Shown here: one piece after another, positions 1-8,071 of the stretch
How positions within the stretch are numbered: position 1 is the stretch's first letter
Layout: every line of letters begins with the position of its first letter
Assembly: GCF_028435365.1 (NCBI RefSeq)
Contig: NZ_JAGTJJ010000089.1
Span: forward strand, 1 to 35,496
Length of the DNA stretch: 35,496 nt
Direction: 5' to 3'
Origin: Polyangium jinanense
GTDB lineage: Bacteria; Myxococcota; Polyangia; Polyangiales; Polyangiaceae
Made by a program: the position numbers and the translations under genes
Notes under the pieces: generated by a model
Databases searched by the model: none
What the model was told of the DNA's origin: nothing
What the model saw: the letters and a program-made list of their open reading frames with translations, nothing else

Positions 1-195
1 GCGGCGTTGACGATTCAACGGGCAACGTGCCCGTCGCCAGCGTGCAACGCACCTCCATGGTCTTGCCACCGGCCTCTGGTGGAAGAACTGCGCATCGCGC
101 AGTTCTTCCACCCTCGGTCCAGGCCGTGCCTGGTTCGGGTCGAGGGGCGAACAGCCCCCGCGGGGTCCGGGGCGGCGCCCCGGCGCGGCGCTTTG
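1..195 (+). repeat. Multi-hairpin palindromic element, copy 1
   Basis: This copy contains a near-perfect hairpin at 78-112 (core GGAAGAACTGCGC, loop ATC, then the complement), followed by a GCCTGG stem at about 119-135, a GGGGC/GCCCC hairpin at about 150-165 and a GGGGCGGCGCCCC dyad near 170-183. The part at 1-77 is matched, in inverted orientation, by 15955-16033. It lies 9 bases beyond the stop codon of the minus-strand gene at 204, as the other copies also sit at gene 3' ends. A role as a terminator or RNA-stability structure is inference. Confidence 0.75.
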
Positions 196-203
196 CGTCG
201 GCG

Positions 204-878
204 CTACGGCTTCCCCGTGACGAACGACGCCGCGAGCACGCGGATGCCGTTCGTGCCGAAGTCGATGCGGAGCTTGCCGTCGCCGAGCTGTTCGATGACC
301 TTGCCTTCGCCGAATTTCGCGTGATGAACGAGCGCGACGTCTTGCGGGGGCGGTGCGACGCGCTCGACGACCGGACGGAAGGCTGAGCTGTCTCCGATGG
401 GGGCGCGTGCTCCCTGGCCGGCTGCCTCCTCGCGCCGCTTCAGATAGGCGCCGAGATCCGCGAGCGGCTCACCGCCCTGCCTCGGTCTCCGGAGGTCCCA
501 CGCCACGAGCTTCAGCTTGGCCGGGCTCTTTGTTCGTGCGAAGCAGCCGAAGATGGGCTCCGAGGCGTCTCTCGAAGACAGCTCGGCGAACGCGATGTGA
601 TCGAACTTCGTCGCGCGACGCCAGTCGCCCCTATCTGAGGCTTCGTAGAAGCTCACGATCGACTGGGTGAGCCTGACCAGGTCGCCGGGCGTGCGGCCTT
701 CGGCGATCAGGATGGCCAGGATCAGGTCGGGGACTGCCGTCCGGAGCGCCTCGGAGGCGCCTTCGACATCCACTGGATCCATGCGCAGCGACGGCCGGCC
801 CGCGCGCTCCCAGACGGCGGCCAGGAGATCACGATCCTTCGACGACAGCTCGAGGTGACGGGGCGCGCTCGACTCCAT
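204..878 (-). CDS. Protein with C-terminal UvrD/PcrA-like tudor domain
   Basis: A 224-residue protein of unknown function. Start chosen at the ATG at 878 (MESSAPRHLEL), because the upstream 23 codons of the open frame look non-coding. Residues about 185-224 (HHAKFGEGKVIEQLGDGKL followed by a DFG..GIRVL..SFV segment) resemble the small beta-barrel at the extreme C-terminus of UvrD/PcrA helicases, which binds RNA polymerase. The rest is predicted helical and carries no helicase motif. There is no signal peptide, so it should be cytosolic. It runs divergently from the glutathione S-transferase gene. The tudor call is moderately sure; any link to transcription or repair is inference. Confidence 0.75.
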   Translation of the reverse strand: MESSAPRHLELSSKDRDLLAAVWERAGRPSLRMDPVDVEGASEALRTAVPDLILAILIAEGRTPGDLVRLTQSIVSFYEASDRGDWRRATKFDHIAFAELSSRDASEPIFGCFARTKSPAKLKLVAWDLRRPRQGGEPLADLGAYLKRREEAAGQGARAPIGDSSAFRPVVERVAPPPQDVALVHHAKFGEGKVIEQLGDGKLRIDFGTNGIRVLAASFVTGKP

Positions 879-1003
879 GCCGCGGCGAGCATGGCGCAGA
901 TCGTGATCGTGCACAACACGCGTGCCCGGGGCGCGTCCCTGATGCATGAACGTGTCGAACCCGGCCGCCCTCGTTCGTCGTGAAGACGCAAGGAGACATG
1001 TCC

Positions 1004-1663
1004 ATGACCCTCGAGCTCTACTTCCATCCCTTCTCGTCCTACAGCCAGAAGGCGCTGATCGCGCTGTACGAGAACGGCATCCCCTTCGAGCCGCAGGTGG
1101 TGAACGGCCCCGACAGCCCGGCGGGGCAGGCGCTTTCGGCGCTCTGGCCGCTCAAGCGTTTTCCGGTCCTCGTCGATGGCGACCGCACGATCATCGAGGC
1201 CACCTGCATCATCGAATACCTCGGCCTCCACCATCCCGGCCCCGTGCGCTTGATCCCCGAAGACCCGAAGGCGGCGCTGGAGGTGCGGATGATGGACCGC
1301 TTCTTCGACAACTACGTTTCCACGCCGCAGCAGAAGGTCGTGTTCGATGCATTGCGCATCGAGGCTGACCGCGACCCCTACGGCGTGAGAGAGGCCCGCG
1401 CGATGCTCGACACCGCCTATGCTTGGCTGGACAAGACGATGGCGCAGCGCGAATGGGCGGCCGGCGACCACTTCAGCCTGGCCGACTGCGCCGCCGCGCC
1501 GTTCCTGTTCTATGCGGACTGGACGCATCCGATTGGCGAACGTTTTCCTCGCGTGACCGCCTACCGGCAGCGGCTGCTGCAGCGGCCGTCTTTCGCGCGG
1601 GCCGTGGACGAAGCCCGGCCGTATCGGAAGTTTTTTCCGCTGGGCGCGCCGGATCGCGATTGA
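1004..1663 (+). CDS. Glutathione S-transferase family protein
   Basis: A 219-residue cytosolic GST, close to the usual 200-230. The N-terminal thioredoxin fold begins LELYFHPFSSYSQK, with the Ser cluster where the catalytic Ser/Cys/Tyr lies, then the cis-Pro segment RFPVLVDGD and the glutathione-contact region IIEATCIIEYL (Glu-Ala in place of the common Glu-Ser). The C-terminal helical domain contains the N-capping segment FSLADCAAAPFLFYAD typical of the fold. An AAGGAG ribosome-binding site at 990-995 lies 8 bases before ATG 1004, which favours this start over ATG 998 or GTG 980. Substrate unknown. Confidence 0.93.
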   Translation: MTLELYFHPFSSYSQKALIALYENGIPFEPQVVNGPDSPAGQALSALWPLKRFPVLVDGDRTIIEATCIIEYLGLHHPGPVRLIPEDPKAALEVRMMDRFFDNYVSTPQQKVVFDALRIEADRDPYGVREARAMLDTAYAWLDKTMAQREWAAGDHFSLADCAAAPFLFYADWTHPIGERFPRVTAYRQRLLQRPSFARAVDEARPYRKFFPLGAPDRD

Positions 1664-1703
1664 AATGCCCGGCTGACCGGACGCGTCGTCCAGACGAGGT
1701 CAG

Positions 1704-1787
1704 CCGCTTCCCGCTTCCGCTACCGCTTCCGCTACCGCTTCCGCTCCCGCTCCCGCTCCCGCTTCCGCCTCCGCTTCCGCTTCCGCA
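1704..1787. repeat. Hexanucleotide tract (CCGCTT/CCGCTC)
   Basis: About 14 imperfect units of CCGCTT, CCGCTA and CCGCTC fill the gap between the GST gene and the lipoprotein gene at 1816. The same hexamers recur at seven other places in the window. Flanks typical of the longer copies (6988, 25904, 32678) are not recognisable here. Confidence 0.9.
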
Positions 1788-1815
1788 GGGCGGCCGATCT
1801 GTGTAGATACGGCGC

Positions 1816-2496
1816 ATGACAAACGTTCGCGTGAGCCTATTCCCCCTGCTCTTCCTTGTTCTCACGACCGCCGCGTGTGGTGAAAAGGGTCCGTCGGGCT
1901 CGTCGAGCTCGACCAACGCGGCGGGCGTCTCTCCCCGGCGCGCCCTGTTCAACAAGGCCGTGGCCGCGTTTCCACAGCAAGACATCGCCGCCTGCACGAC
2001 GCCTGTCGGGAAGCCGCTTCGCCTGGTGCTCCGCGGCAAGGGCGGCACCGGCACGCCCGAGAGTTGCGGCTCGACCGGGTTCGGCGAGGAAGAAGCATGG
2101 TTCAGCTACCGCGACGGCGCGGGAGACTGGCAGGAGAAGAAAGTCGAAGAGACGACGAAGCTGGTGCTCTTTCAGATGAAGAGCGAGCAGCTCCCGAAGG
2201 TGGCGGGCACCGTCCTCGTTCCGGGCATCATCGAGGGCAGGGCCGTCGTTTTCGATGACCAGGGTGCTCCCACTTGCCAGGTCGCCATCCGCGCCGAGGG
2301 CCCGTCGCGAGCGTGGACCAGCAACTCGGAAGGAAATAAGGACGCGAAGCGGGGGCTCTGCGTCGAGCTCTCGTTAGAGGTGACGAAGCGACTGGCCTCC
2401 CCCGGCGCCGCGACGGCCGCAGCACCGGAGGCGTCGGCCTCCGCCGGTGCAGGGAGCGCCGCACCTGCGTCCTCGGCCGCGCCTTCGGCAAAGTAG
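1816..2496 (+). CDS. Predicted lipoprotein, function unknown
   Basis: A 226-residue exported protein. A hydrophobic signal peptide ends in a lipobox T-A-A-C with Cys21 as the lipidated residue, followed by a Ser-rich linker. The middle (residues about 45-195) is a soluble domain with several cysteines (for example AACTTP, PESCGST, PTCQVAI, GLCVELS). The last 30 residues are an Ala/Ser/Pro/Gly-rich tail (AAAPEASASAGAGSAAPASS). No family was recognised. The gene stands alone between hexamer tracts, and a GC-rich hairpin follows the stop codon. There is no clear Shine-Dalgarno sequence, but the lipobox fixes the start to within a few codons. Confidence 0.85.
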   Translation: MTNVRVSLFPLLFLVLTTAACGEKGPSGSSSSTNAAGVSPRRALFNKAVAAFPQQDIAACTTPVGKPLRLVLRGKGGTGTPESCGSTGFGEEEAWFSYRDGAGDWQEKKVEETTKLVLFQMKSEQLPKVAGTVLVPGIIEGRAVVFDDQGAPTCQVAIRAEGPSRAWTSNSEGNKDAKRGLCVELSLEVTKRLASPGAATAAAPEASASAGAGSAAPASSAAPSAK

Positions 2497-2501
2497 GCCC
2501 A

Positions 2502-2530
2502 GCTCGATTCCGCGCCGCGGAGAGTCGAGC
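2502..2530 (+). terminator. GC-rich hairpin after lipoprotein gene
   Basis: GCTCGA pairs with TCGAGC around an inner CCGC/GCGG stem, starting 5 bases after the stop codon at 2496. It lacks a T-run, so an intrinsic terminator is only possible. Confidence 0.4.
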
Positions 2531-2535
2531 TCGTC

Positions 2536-2631
2536 AAACGGTACACAAACCGATTTCGCTTGCCGCTTCCGCTACCGCTTCCGCTCCCGCTCCCGCTCCC
2601 GCTTCCGCTTCCGCTTCCGCCACGGCGAAGG
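2536..2631 (+). repeat. Composite hexamer element, left flank plus tract
   Basis: The left-flank signature CGGTACACAAACCGATTTCG is followed by about 11 CCGCTT/CCGCTC units. The flank matches those at 6989, 12650 and, inverted, at 25921-25970 and 32783-32830. The right flank is absent; after the tract the sequence diverges. Confidence 0.85.
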
Positions 2632-2810
2632 CCGAGCCGGTCGTGTCCGTCGACGTGACGATGGTCAGGCTACTGGGGACGCCTCGGGTGGGTGTGTCGT
2701 CACGGGGATTGGCTATCGGCGCAGGCTACGTTCGTTTCCCGTATGCTGGTAAAGTTGCTCACGATCCGCGCGACGCGGAGGACGCAGACGGTGTTCGGGC
2801 GCCGTCCCGG

Positions 2811-3104
2811 CGTGCAAAGATCGACGCCGAAGGCGCTCCGTGTCGATCGGTGCGTGCAGGGACGTGCTCCGAAGGCCCTTCGCGCCGATCGTGGCGTGCG
2901 GGGACGTGCACGAAGGGGGTTCGGTGCACGCCGCAGCACGCAGGGGCGTGCACCGAGGGGCGTTCGTGTCGCTCCCCGCATGCAGAGGAAGCGCCCGAGG
3001 GGCATGGGTGCCGTTCACCGCTTGCAGGGGAGGCGCGGGAAGGGTGGGCGTGCGCGGCGCGGCACGCGGCGGACCGCGAACAGCGGCCACGGCGCGGAGA
3101 GGAC
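2811..3104. repeat. 42-bp degenerate tandem repeat, seven units
   Basis: Seven consecutive 42-bp units begin CGTGC/CACGC/CATGC/CTTGC and share the pattern cGTGCAGGGACGTGC.CCGA followed by a GGCG..TCG half. The period is exactly 14 codons, so all frames can encode 14-residue repeats; one plus frame reads A-G-x-C-x-E-G-x-x-C-R-S-P, and a minus frame reads ACGERHERPSVHAP-type units. Which strand, if either, is translated cannot be decided from sequence alone. No ribosome-binding site or signal peptide precedes any of the frames. Confidence 0.8.
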
Positions 3105-3577
3105 TGTTTCTTGACGTGCCCGCGAGGTTCGAGGATGCACGGTTGATTTGCGGCGATGCATGGCCGATGCCGGAGAGCATGACGAGCGTGGGTTAGGGGA
3201 GCGTGGCGGTATTGAGTTGACGCTTCTGGTAGAGCTGCCACGGGTGCTCGCGACCCTCACCGACCCCGCCGTCGTCCGCAGGATCCTCGATCACATCGGC
3301 GTCCGCTCCTCCCCGCTGACCCGCGCACCGGCTCGTGATCCCTCTTGGGAACAGCTCGGGTTCGTGTTGGCGTAGCGGCCCGCGCGCCCAAGGGCCGCTC
3401 GCCGCGGCCGCCGAGAGAGGCGCGCGCTTGTTCGCCAAGGCCCACGTGTGCCCGAGGGAAGGCGCCTCTGGGCCCCGTTGGGGCAGAGAATGCTCGAAGA
3501 CCCCCGCCGCGGCCCCGGCGGCGGAGGGGCGAACCTGGACAAAGCCCCTTCGCGTTGCCTATCGTCCGGCGACCTAG
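3105..3577. other. Intergenic stretch, no gene recognised
   Basis: No convincing coding frame was seen. The stretch holds GC-rich inverted segments, such as GGCCCGCGCGCCCAAGGGCC near 3378-3400 and GGGCCCCGTTGGGGC near 3471, and the promoter region of the gene at 3578, where no clear promoter could be assigned. Confidence 0.5.
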
Positions 3578-4237
3578 ATGACGCTCGACGAGCTCCTCTC
3601 GCTCCTCCGCCGCGTGCTTCCCGACGACGGCGAACGCATCACGCGCAAGCTCGCGCAGACGGCGGACGCAACGCGCGTCGTGGCCATCCTGTGCGACAAG
3701 CCGTGGCCGCGCCGGTTCGCGACGCCGCACGCAGGCATCGTGCAGCGCGTCCGTACGCATGTGCTGATCGGCGAGGAGCGCGTGCCGACCCAGAAGGAGA
3801 TCGTCGACTCCATCAAGTACGCGCGCGGCAACCCGCTCGGCTGCTGGATCGGCAGCCCGCCCTACGGTTGGTTCGTGAGCGATCCGCACCAGGTGCTCGT
3901 CGCCGAAGGGACTCGTGTCGACGCCGGCACCGACGTCGCCGTGTGCCTCTGCACGCTCGCCCACCGGACAGCCACGCTCGGGCGTGCCGACGTCGTGGCC
4001 TGCCTCGCGCGCGACCTGCCGGAGCTCGACGAGCAGGACGTCGACAGCCTCGCGGAGGCGATGACGTCGTACGTCGAGGCCTACGACTCGATCGACGACC
4101 TCACGAGTCGCACGAACGGAAAGCTCGTTCGGATGTCCGATTTCGACGCCCACAACGAGCGCAACCCGGACGAGCCGCGTTATGGAGAGGCGCGCCTGTT
4201 CGGCCTGCCCGAGCTCGCCCGCCTGACGGCGCGGTGA
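3578..4237 (+). CDS. Hypothetical cytosolic protein
   Basis: A 219-residue protein that was not recognised. It starts MTLDELLSLLRRVLPDDGER and has no signal peptide or membrane segment. Notable parts are an Arg-rich helical N-terminal third, a central segment GNPLGCWIGSPPYGWFVSDP, and an acidic C-terminal half (ARDLPELDEQDVDSLAEAM). Codon usage has the high third-position GC of a real gene. It converges on the small lipoprotein gene with only 3 bases between the stops. No Shine-Dalgarno sequence is evident before ATG 3578. Confidence 0.75.
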   Translation: MTLDELLSLLRRVLPDDGERITRKLAQTADATRVVAILCDKPWPRRFATPHAGIVQRVRTHVLIGEERVPTQKEIVDSIKYARGNPLGCWIGSPPYGWFVSDPHQVLVAEGTRVDAGTDVAVCLCTLAHRTATLGRADVVACLARDLPELDEQDVDSLAEAMTSYVEAYDSIDDLTSRTNGKLVRMSDFDAHNERNPDEPRYGEARLFGLPELARLTAR

Positions 4238-4240
4238 TCG

Positions 4241-4666
4241 CTACGGAGGCGTGGGGCTTGCGGACGTGGGGCGAGCGAGCCGCGACCGCCCCGGGGACTC
4301 CGCGCTGCAGTGCGCGACCGGCTTATTCCCCGTGATGTGCGGGTACTCGCTCCAAAGCACCTTGATTTCTGTGTTTTCGTACCAGACACCGCTGAAGCTC
4401 GCGGTGCCATTTTCATCGCTCACCTGCCCGGAGAAGGTGTGAAGCGGGTCGTTCACGCCGCCGACTTCGACCAGGTAGAGAAAATTGGGCTGTCCGCCGG
4501 TGAGGACCGTCGTGTAGGAGTCCGCGCTCCTCGTGACGGTGCAGCTTGCCTTGTTGTTCAACCCGCTCTTGGGACCGCAGTGGGCCGCGGATCCGATTCC
4601 ACCACCGCAAGCCATCAGATAGAGCGCGCCTGCCACCAAAAAACACTGCATCAACGCCTTCCGCAT
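4241..4666 (-). CDS. Small predicted lipoprotein
   Basis: A 141-residue exported lipoprotein. ATG 4666 is preceded by GGAGG at a spacing of 5, and the signal peptide ends in lipobox L-M-A-C (Cys20), so the longer upstream frame is rejected. The mature part (residues about 30-115) has a beta-rich look with LTGGQPNFLYLVEVGG and SFSGVWYENTEIKV; three cysteines may form disulfides. The C-terminus is basic and Pro/Ser-rich. It is transcribed divergently from the beta-helix lipoprotein gene at 4977. No family was recognised. Confidence 0.82.
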   Translation of the reverse strand: MRKALMQCFLVAGALYLMACGGGIGSAAHCGPKSGLNNKASCTVTRSADSYTTVLTGGQPNFLYLVEVGGVNDPLHTFSGQVSDENGTASFSGVWYENTEIKVLWSEYPHITGNKPVAHCSAESPGRSRLARPTSASPTPP

Positions 4667-4976
4667 ATCGCCTCCGGGGTTGTCTAGGGCATTGCACTCT
4701 CCGTTCCAGACGCGGCGCAGGCGAAGCCTCGTCTCAGGCCGGCGTGTGGGCACCGAACGCACGATGATTGCTCAGGCCACGTCCAGAGACCGAAACGGGA
4801 CACTCTCCACGGCCCGCCCGAATTCGCCAACCTGCGATCGCTGGTTCAGCTCGGCGCCGACGCAGACCCTCCCGAACCGCGCGTTCGATGTTCGTGCGGA
4901 TGGGGTCCCATCGTACGACGTCTTGGCGTACGCTCGTGTCAGCGGCGGGAGACGAGTGAAAAGATGGAGGATTCGA
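4667..4976. promoter_or_regulatory. Divergent intergenic region
   Basis: These 310 bases separate two divergent lipoprotein genes (starts at 4666 minus and 4977 plus) and must hold both promoters. No specific promoter or operator could be assigned. An open frame through the region on the plus strand lacks signs of coding. Confidence 0.45.
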
Positions 4977-6812
4977 ATGCGAATACACCTCTTGTGGAGC
5001 ATCGGTTTGGCACTGCTCATCGGGGTCGGGTGCGACGGTGCTCCGAACCCTGATGCAACGAGCGGAGGCGGAGACGGAGGTTCCGGAAACGGCGGCGGAG
5101 GAAACGGCAGCGGAGGCAGCGGAGGAACATCGGACGATCACGATCCACCAACCGCAATCTTCGCGTTGGCCCCGCCGGCGTACTGGTATGTCGACGCGGT
5201 GCCGCTCTCGGCCGGCGTCGCCGGCGACGACGTCACCCACTACCGTTACGCCATCGACGACGGTGCCTTCAGCGACGAGCAGCCGGTGGCGGCGCCGATC
5301 TCGATCCCATCCGTCGCGGCCGGCAAGCGCACGCTGAAGATCATCGGGCGCGACGCTGCCGGCAACTGGCAGGTCACGCCGACCCAGGCGAGCTTCCACA
5401 TGGCCACGACGGGCCCGGAGCCGACGGCGTGCAAGCTCGTGGCCGACGGCGGCACGTGCGACTTCATCCTCACGACCTCGAGCGGCTTCTACGCGACCCC
5501 CAACCACTTTTACGACGCGAACGGCGACGGCACCCCCGACTACGAGAAGCTCCTCGACATCAAGCCAGGCTCGAAGGTCTGCCTCCAGGCCGGCGCCTAC
5601 GACACGCTGAACATCCGCGGCTTCGAGGGCAGCCCGGAGGCGCCCGTCACCCTCGTGAACTGCGGCGGTCGGGTCGACTTCGCGCACAGCCACGCCAATG
5701 CGGCCCTGGGCGTGCTCGAGTCACGCTACGTGCGCATCGTGGGCGTCGGAGCCGCGGCGGAGCCGTATGGGATCACCATTGCCACCTCGGGCAACCAGGG
5801 CGCGAACGGCCTCGAGATCACCGACGGGTCGTCCGACATCGAGGTCGCCTTCGTCGAGGTCAAGAGCTCCGCGTACGCGGGAATCGTGGCCCGCACCAAC
5901 GTGAGCTGCAAGTGGCACCGCGAGTCCTTCGTGCAAGAGAACACCTTCCTCCACCATAACAACGTGCACGATACCGGAGGCGAAGGGTTCTACATCGGCG
6001 GCTCGCATTGGGGCGCTCTGGAGCTGGTCGAGAACGGCAATGCCCAGTGCGGCGTCAACGCCGGCAATGGCACCATCGTGTGCGAGAACGACTGCAAGTT
6101 CGAGCCCGAGCTGCACGGGGTTCGGGTGTACGCGAACCGGGTGGAGAGGACCGCCGCCGACGGCATCCAGGTCGGCAGTGCCTGGTCGGACAACGACGGC
6201 ACGGTCGATTACGACACCGAGGTCTACGACAACGTCGTGATTGCCGGGGCCACCGGCGACAGCCCCTACAACTCGGGCGCCCTCGACATCAACCCCGGGA
6301 CTTCGGGCCGGGTGTACCGCAACTTCGTCCGCGGCACGGACGCTTATGCTGGCCTGTTCATCGCGGGCCCGGGCAACATCGACATCTACAACAACGTCAT
6401 CATCACCGCGACGGACGTGGGCCTGGTGATCCAGGACAACGACGTGGGCGCGAAGAACGGGCCGTTCCGCATTCTCAACAACACGATCGTCAACGACGGC
6501 CCGCACGGCATTTACATGTACCACTCGCACAGCCAGGGGAACCTCTGCCACAACAACCTGCTCCTGCGCACGTCCGAGGCCATCCACCTGCTCAACGCCA
6601 GCGTCGACTGGAAGGCGTCCACCAACGTCACCACGGGCAGCCTCGAGAGCCACTTCGTGAACGCAGGCGAGGATGACTATCACCTCCTCTCGACGTCGAG
6701 CGCAGTCGACGCCGGGACCGACGTGTCCAGCCTGGGCCTCACCACCGACTTCGACAAGCTGCCCCGCAAAGTCGGCCCGTACGACGTCGGAGCCTTCGAA
6801 TACACGCCGTAA
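4977..6812 (+). CDS. Right-handed beta-helix lipoprotein
   Basis: A 611-residue surface or periplasmic lipoprotein. ATG 4977 follows GGAGG at a spacing of 6 and opens a signal peptide with lipobox G-V-G-C (Cys19). A Gly/Ser/Asn linker (residues about 28-50) leads to an Ig-like module (YWYVDAVPLSAG to GRDAAGNWQVTP), then a parallel beta-helix from about residue 200 with repeated short strands such as DIEVAFVEVKSSAYAGIVAR, GVRVYANRVERTAADGIQVG and IDIYNNVIITATDVGLVIQD. Such folds occur in polysaccharide lyases and adhesins. No catalytic set could be identified, so a carbohydrate-binding or -cleaving role is only inferred. Confidence 0.9.
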   Translation: MRIHLLWSIGLALLIGVGCDGAPNPDATSGGGDGGSGNGGGGNGSGGSGGTSDDHDPPTAIFALAPPAYWYVDAVPLSAGVAGDDVTHYRYAIDDGAFSDEQPVAAPISIPSVAAGKRTLKIIGRDAAGNWQVTPTQASFHMATTGPEPTACKLVADGGTCDFILTTSSGFYATPNHFYDANGDGTPDYEKLLDIKPGSKVCLQAGAYDTLNIRGFEGSPEAPVTLVNCGGRVDFAHSHANAALGVLESRYVRIVGVGAAAEPYGITIATSGNQGANGLEITDGSSDIEVAFVEVKSSAYAGIVARTNVSCKWHRESFVQENTFLHHNNVHDTGGEGFYIGGSHWGALELVENGNAQCGVNAGNGTIVCENDCKFEPELHGVRVYANRVERTAADGIQVGSAWSDNDGTVDYDTEVYDNVVIAGATGDSPYNSGALDINPGTSGRVYRNFVRGTDAYAGLFIAGPGNIDIYNNVIITATDVGLVIQDNDVGAKNGPFRILNNTIVNDGPHGIYMYHSHSQGNLCHNNLLLRTSEAIHLLNASVDWKASTNVTTGSLESHFVNAGEDDYHLLSTSSAVDAGTDVSSLGLTTDFDKLPRKVGPYDVGAFEYTP

Positions 6813-6987
6813 GCGCATTGCCGGGCACCTCTCCGCATCGTCGTCGAGGAGGAGTCCACGACGTCCGATCCTTCGTGCCACGTCGGCACAATCGCCCGGA
6901 CCTCGGGCAGCAATGGCAAAGCTCGGCTCCCAGCCGAGAGTCCGCCCGCCGTCGCCGTCAAGCCGAGTATCGATGACCAGGGCCCAC

Positions 6988-7162
6988 GCGGTACACAATC
7001 TGATTGCACTTGCCGATGCCGCTTCCGCTTCCGCTCCCGCTCCCGCTTCCGCTCCCGCTTCCGCTCCCGCTTCCGCTCCCGCTTCCGCTCCCGCTCCCGC
7101 TCCCGCCACCGCGTCCGCTTTGCGTCGAGGTATGTTGATCCGTGGGAGCTTGCGCCTTCATA
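6988..7162 (+). repeat. Composite hexamer element, both flanks present
   Basis: The left flank GCGGTACACAATCTGATTG is followed by about 16 units of CCGCTT/CCGCTC (7018-7113) and then a right flank (7117-7161) reading GCTTTGCGTCGAGGTA and GTGGGAGCTTGCGCCTTCAT. The right flank matches the inverse of 32678-32720 almost base for base. It overlaps the stop codon of the minus-strand gene at 7158. The rest of the gap from 6813 holds nothing recognised. Confidence 0.9.
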
Positions 7163-8006
7163 GGATGAAACGCTCGAGTTCCGCTTCCGTAAAGGGTTCG
7201 CCCGTAAAAGGGTTGATACGTGGACGCGCCAGCGGGGGGATCTCGGGCGAACCGGGCCACGTGATGCCCACCTTTTGAAGCTTGCGTTGCGCGTTGAGCA
7301 ATTGCTCCGGGTCGGGCGGGGTGGGAAGCAGCGTCGCGAGTTCGTCCGTCGTCAGCTCCGTAGGGCCAACCAGAGCGCGGGCGGTTACTGCGTTCACAAT
7401 CGCGTGGATGAGGCCGGCCTCCGTTCGGTCGAGCTCCGCCACTTCCGCGTCGTTCTCTCGATCCCAAACGCGCGGCAGCCGACCACCTCGGAGCAAGCCC
7501 CACGCGGCCAGCCGGTCGGCGCCACAGGCCCCCGGGTCGTCGAAGAGCGTGCCGGCGAGACGATCGCCGTAGAGCCAAAAGCCCACGCCCGCCAGCTTCT
7601 CCCCATGATTTCCATTTCCGAGCATGCGGGTGGCCATCACAAGCGCGGGCTCCAGCTCGTCCGGAAGGCCCGGCAGCGCCGCGCGCACATCGTCCGGGCC
7701 ACGCGTCACCGCAGAGGCCGACAGCCCGAGCTGCTGGATCGGACCCCACCCGAGCTCGAACGCGAGACCAACAACGCCCGCCTCGGTCCACGCCACGACG
7801 TCGTTGTTCCCGCATCCGTCGCCGTTGTCGAAGGCGCCCCGCCGGAGGTCGCCCAGCCAACGCGGATAAAAGGAGGCCGCGAATCGATGGCGCCTGAGCG
7901 GGTCCAGATGTGCGAGGATGCCTTCGACGTAGGCGCGCAACGCGGCGCGGACGATAGCGTCGCGGTCGAACACGAGGTGTCCGAAAGGGTGGTTTCGCTC
8001 GACCAT
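7158..8006 (-). CDS. Hypothetical protein, candidate immunity partner
   Basis: A 282-residue protein with no signal peptide, so probably cytosolic. It was not recognised as a family. Features are an acidic, Gly-containing middle (DNGDGCGNNDVVAWTEAG), a conserved-looking GLAFELGWGPIQQLG segment and a C-terminus PRINPFTGEPFTEAELERF. ATG 8006 follows AGGAAGG at a spacing of 5. It lies 65 bases downstream of, and in the same direction as, the HNH-like lipoprotein gene, so the two are probably co-transcribed. A secreted nuclease-like protein followed by an unrelated cytosolic protein is the layout of toxin/immunity pairs; that assignment is inference only. Confidence 0.8.
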   Translation of the reverse strand: MVERNHPFGHLVFDRDAIVRAALRAYVEGILAHLDPLRRHRFAASFYPRWLGDLRRGAFDNGDGCGNNDVVAWTEAGVVGLAFELGWGPIQQLGLSASAVTRGPDDVRAALPGLPDELEPALVMATRMLGNGNHGEKLAGVGFWLYGDRLAGTLFDDPGACGADRLAAWGLLRGGRLPRVWDRENDAEVAELDRTEAGLIHAIVNAVTARALVGPTELTTDELATLLPTPPDPEQLLNAQRKLQKVGITWPGSPEIPPLARPRINPFTGEPFTEAELERFIL

Positions 8007-8071
8007 GGTGCCTTCCTACAGCACGTTTGTCTCGGCGTCCACGTGCTCGCCGCCTGCGTCCGCCAGCCGCG

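Noticed and set aside
1423..1806. Plus-strand frame ending in Leu-Pro repeats
   Set aside because: A shadow of the GST gene running through the hexamer tract.
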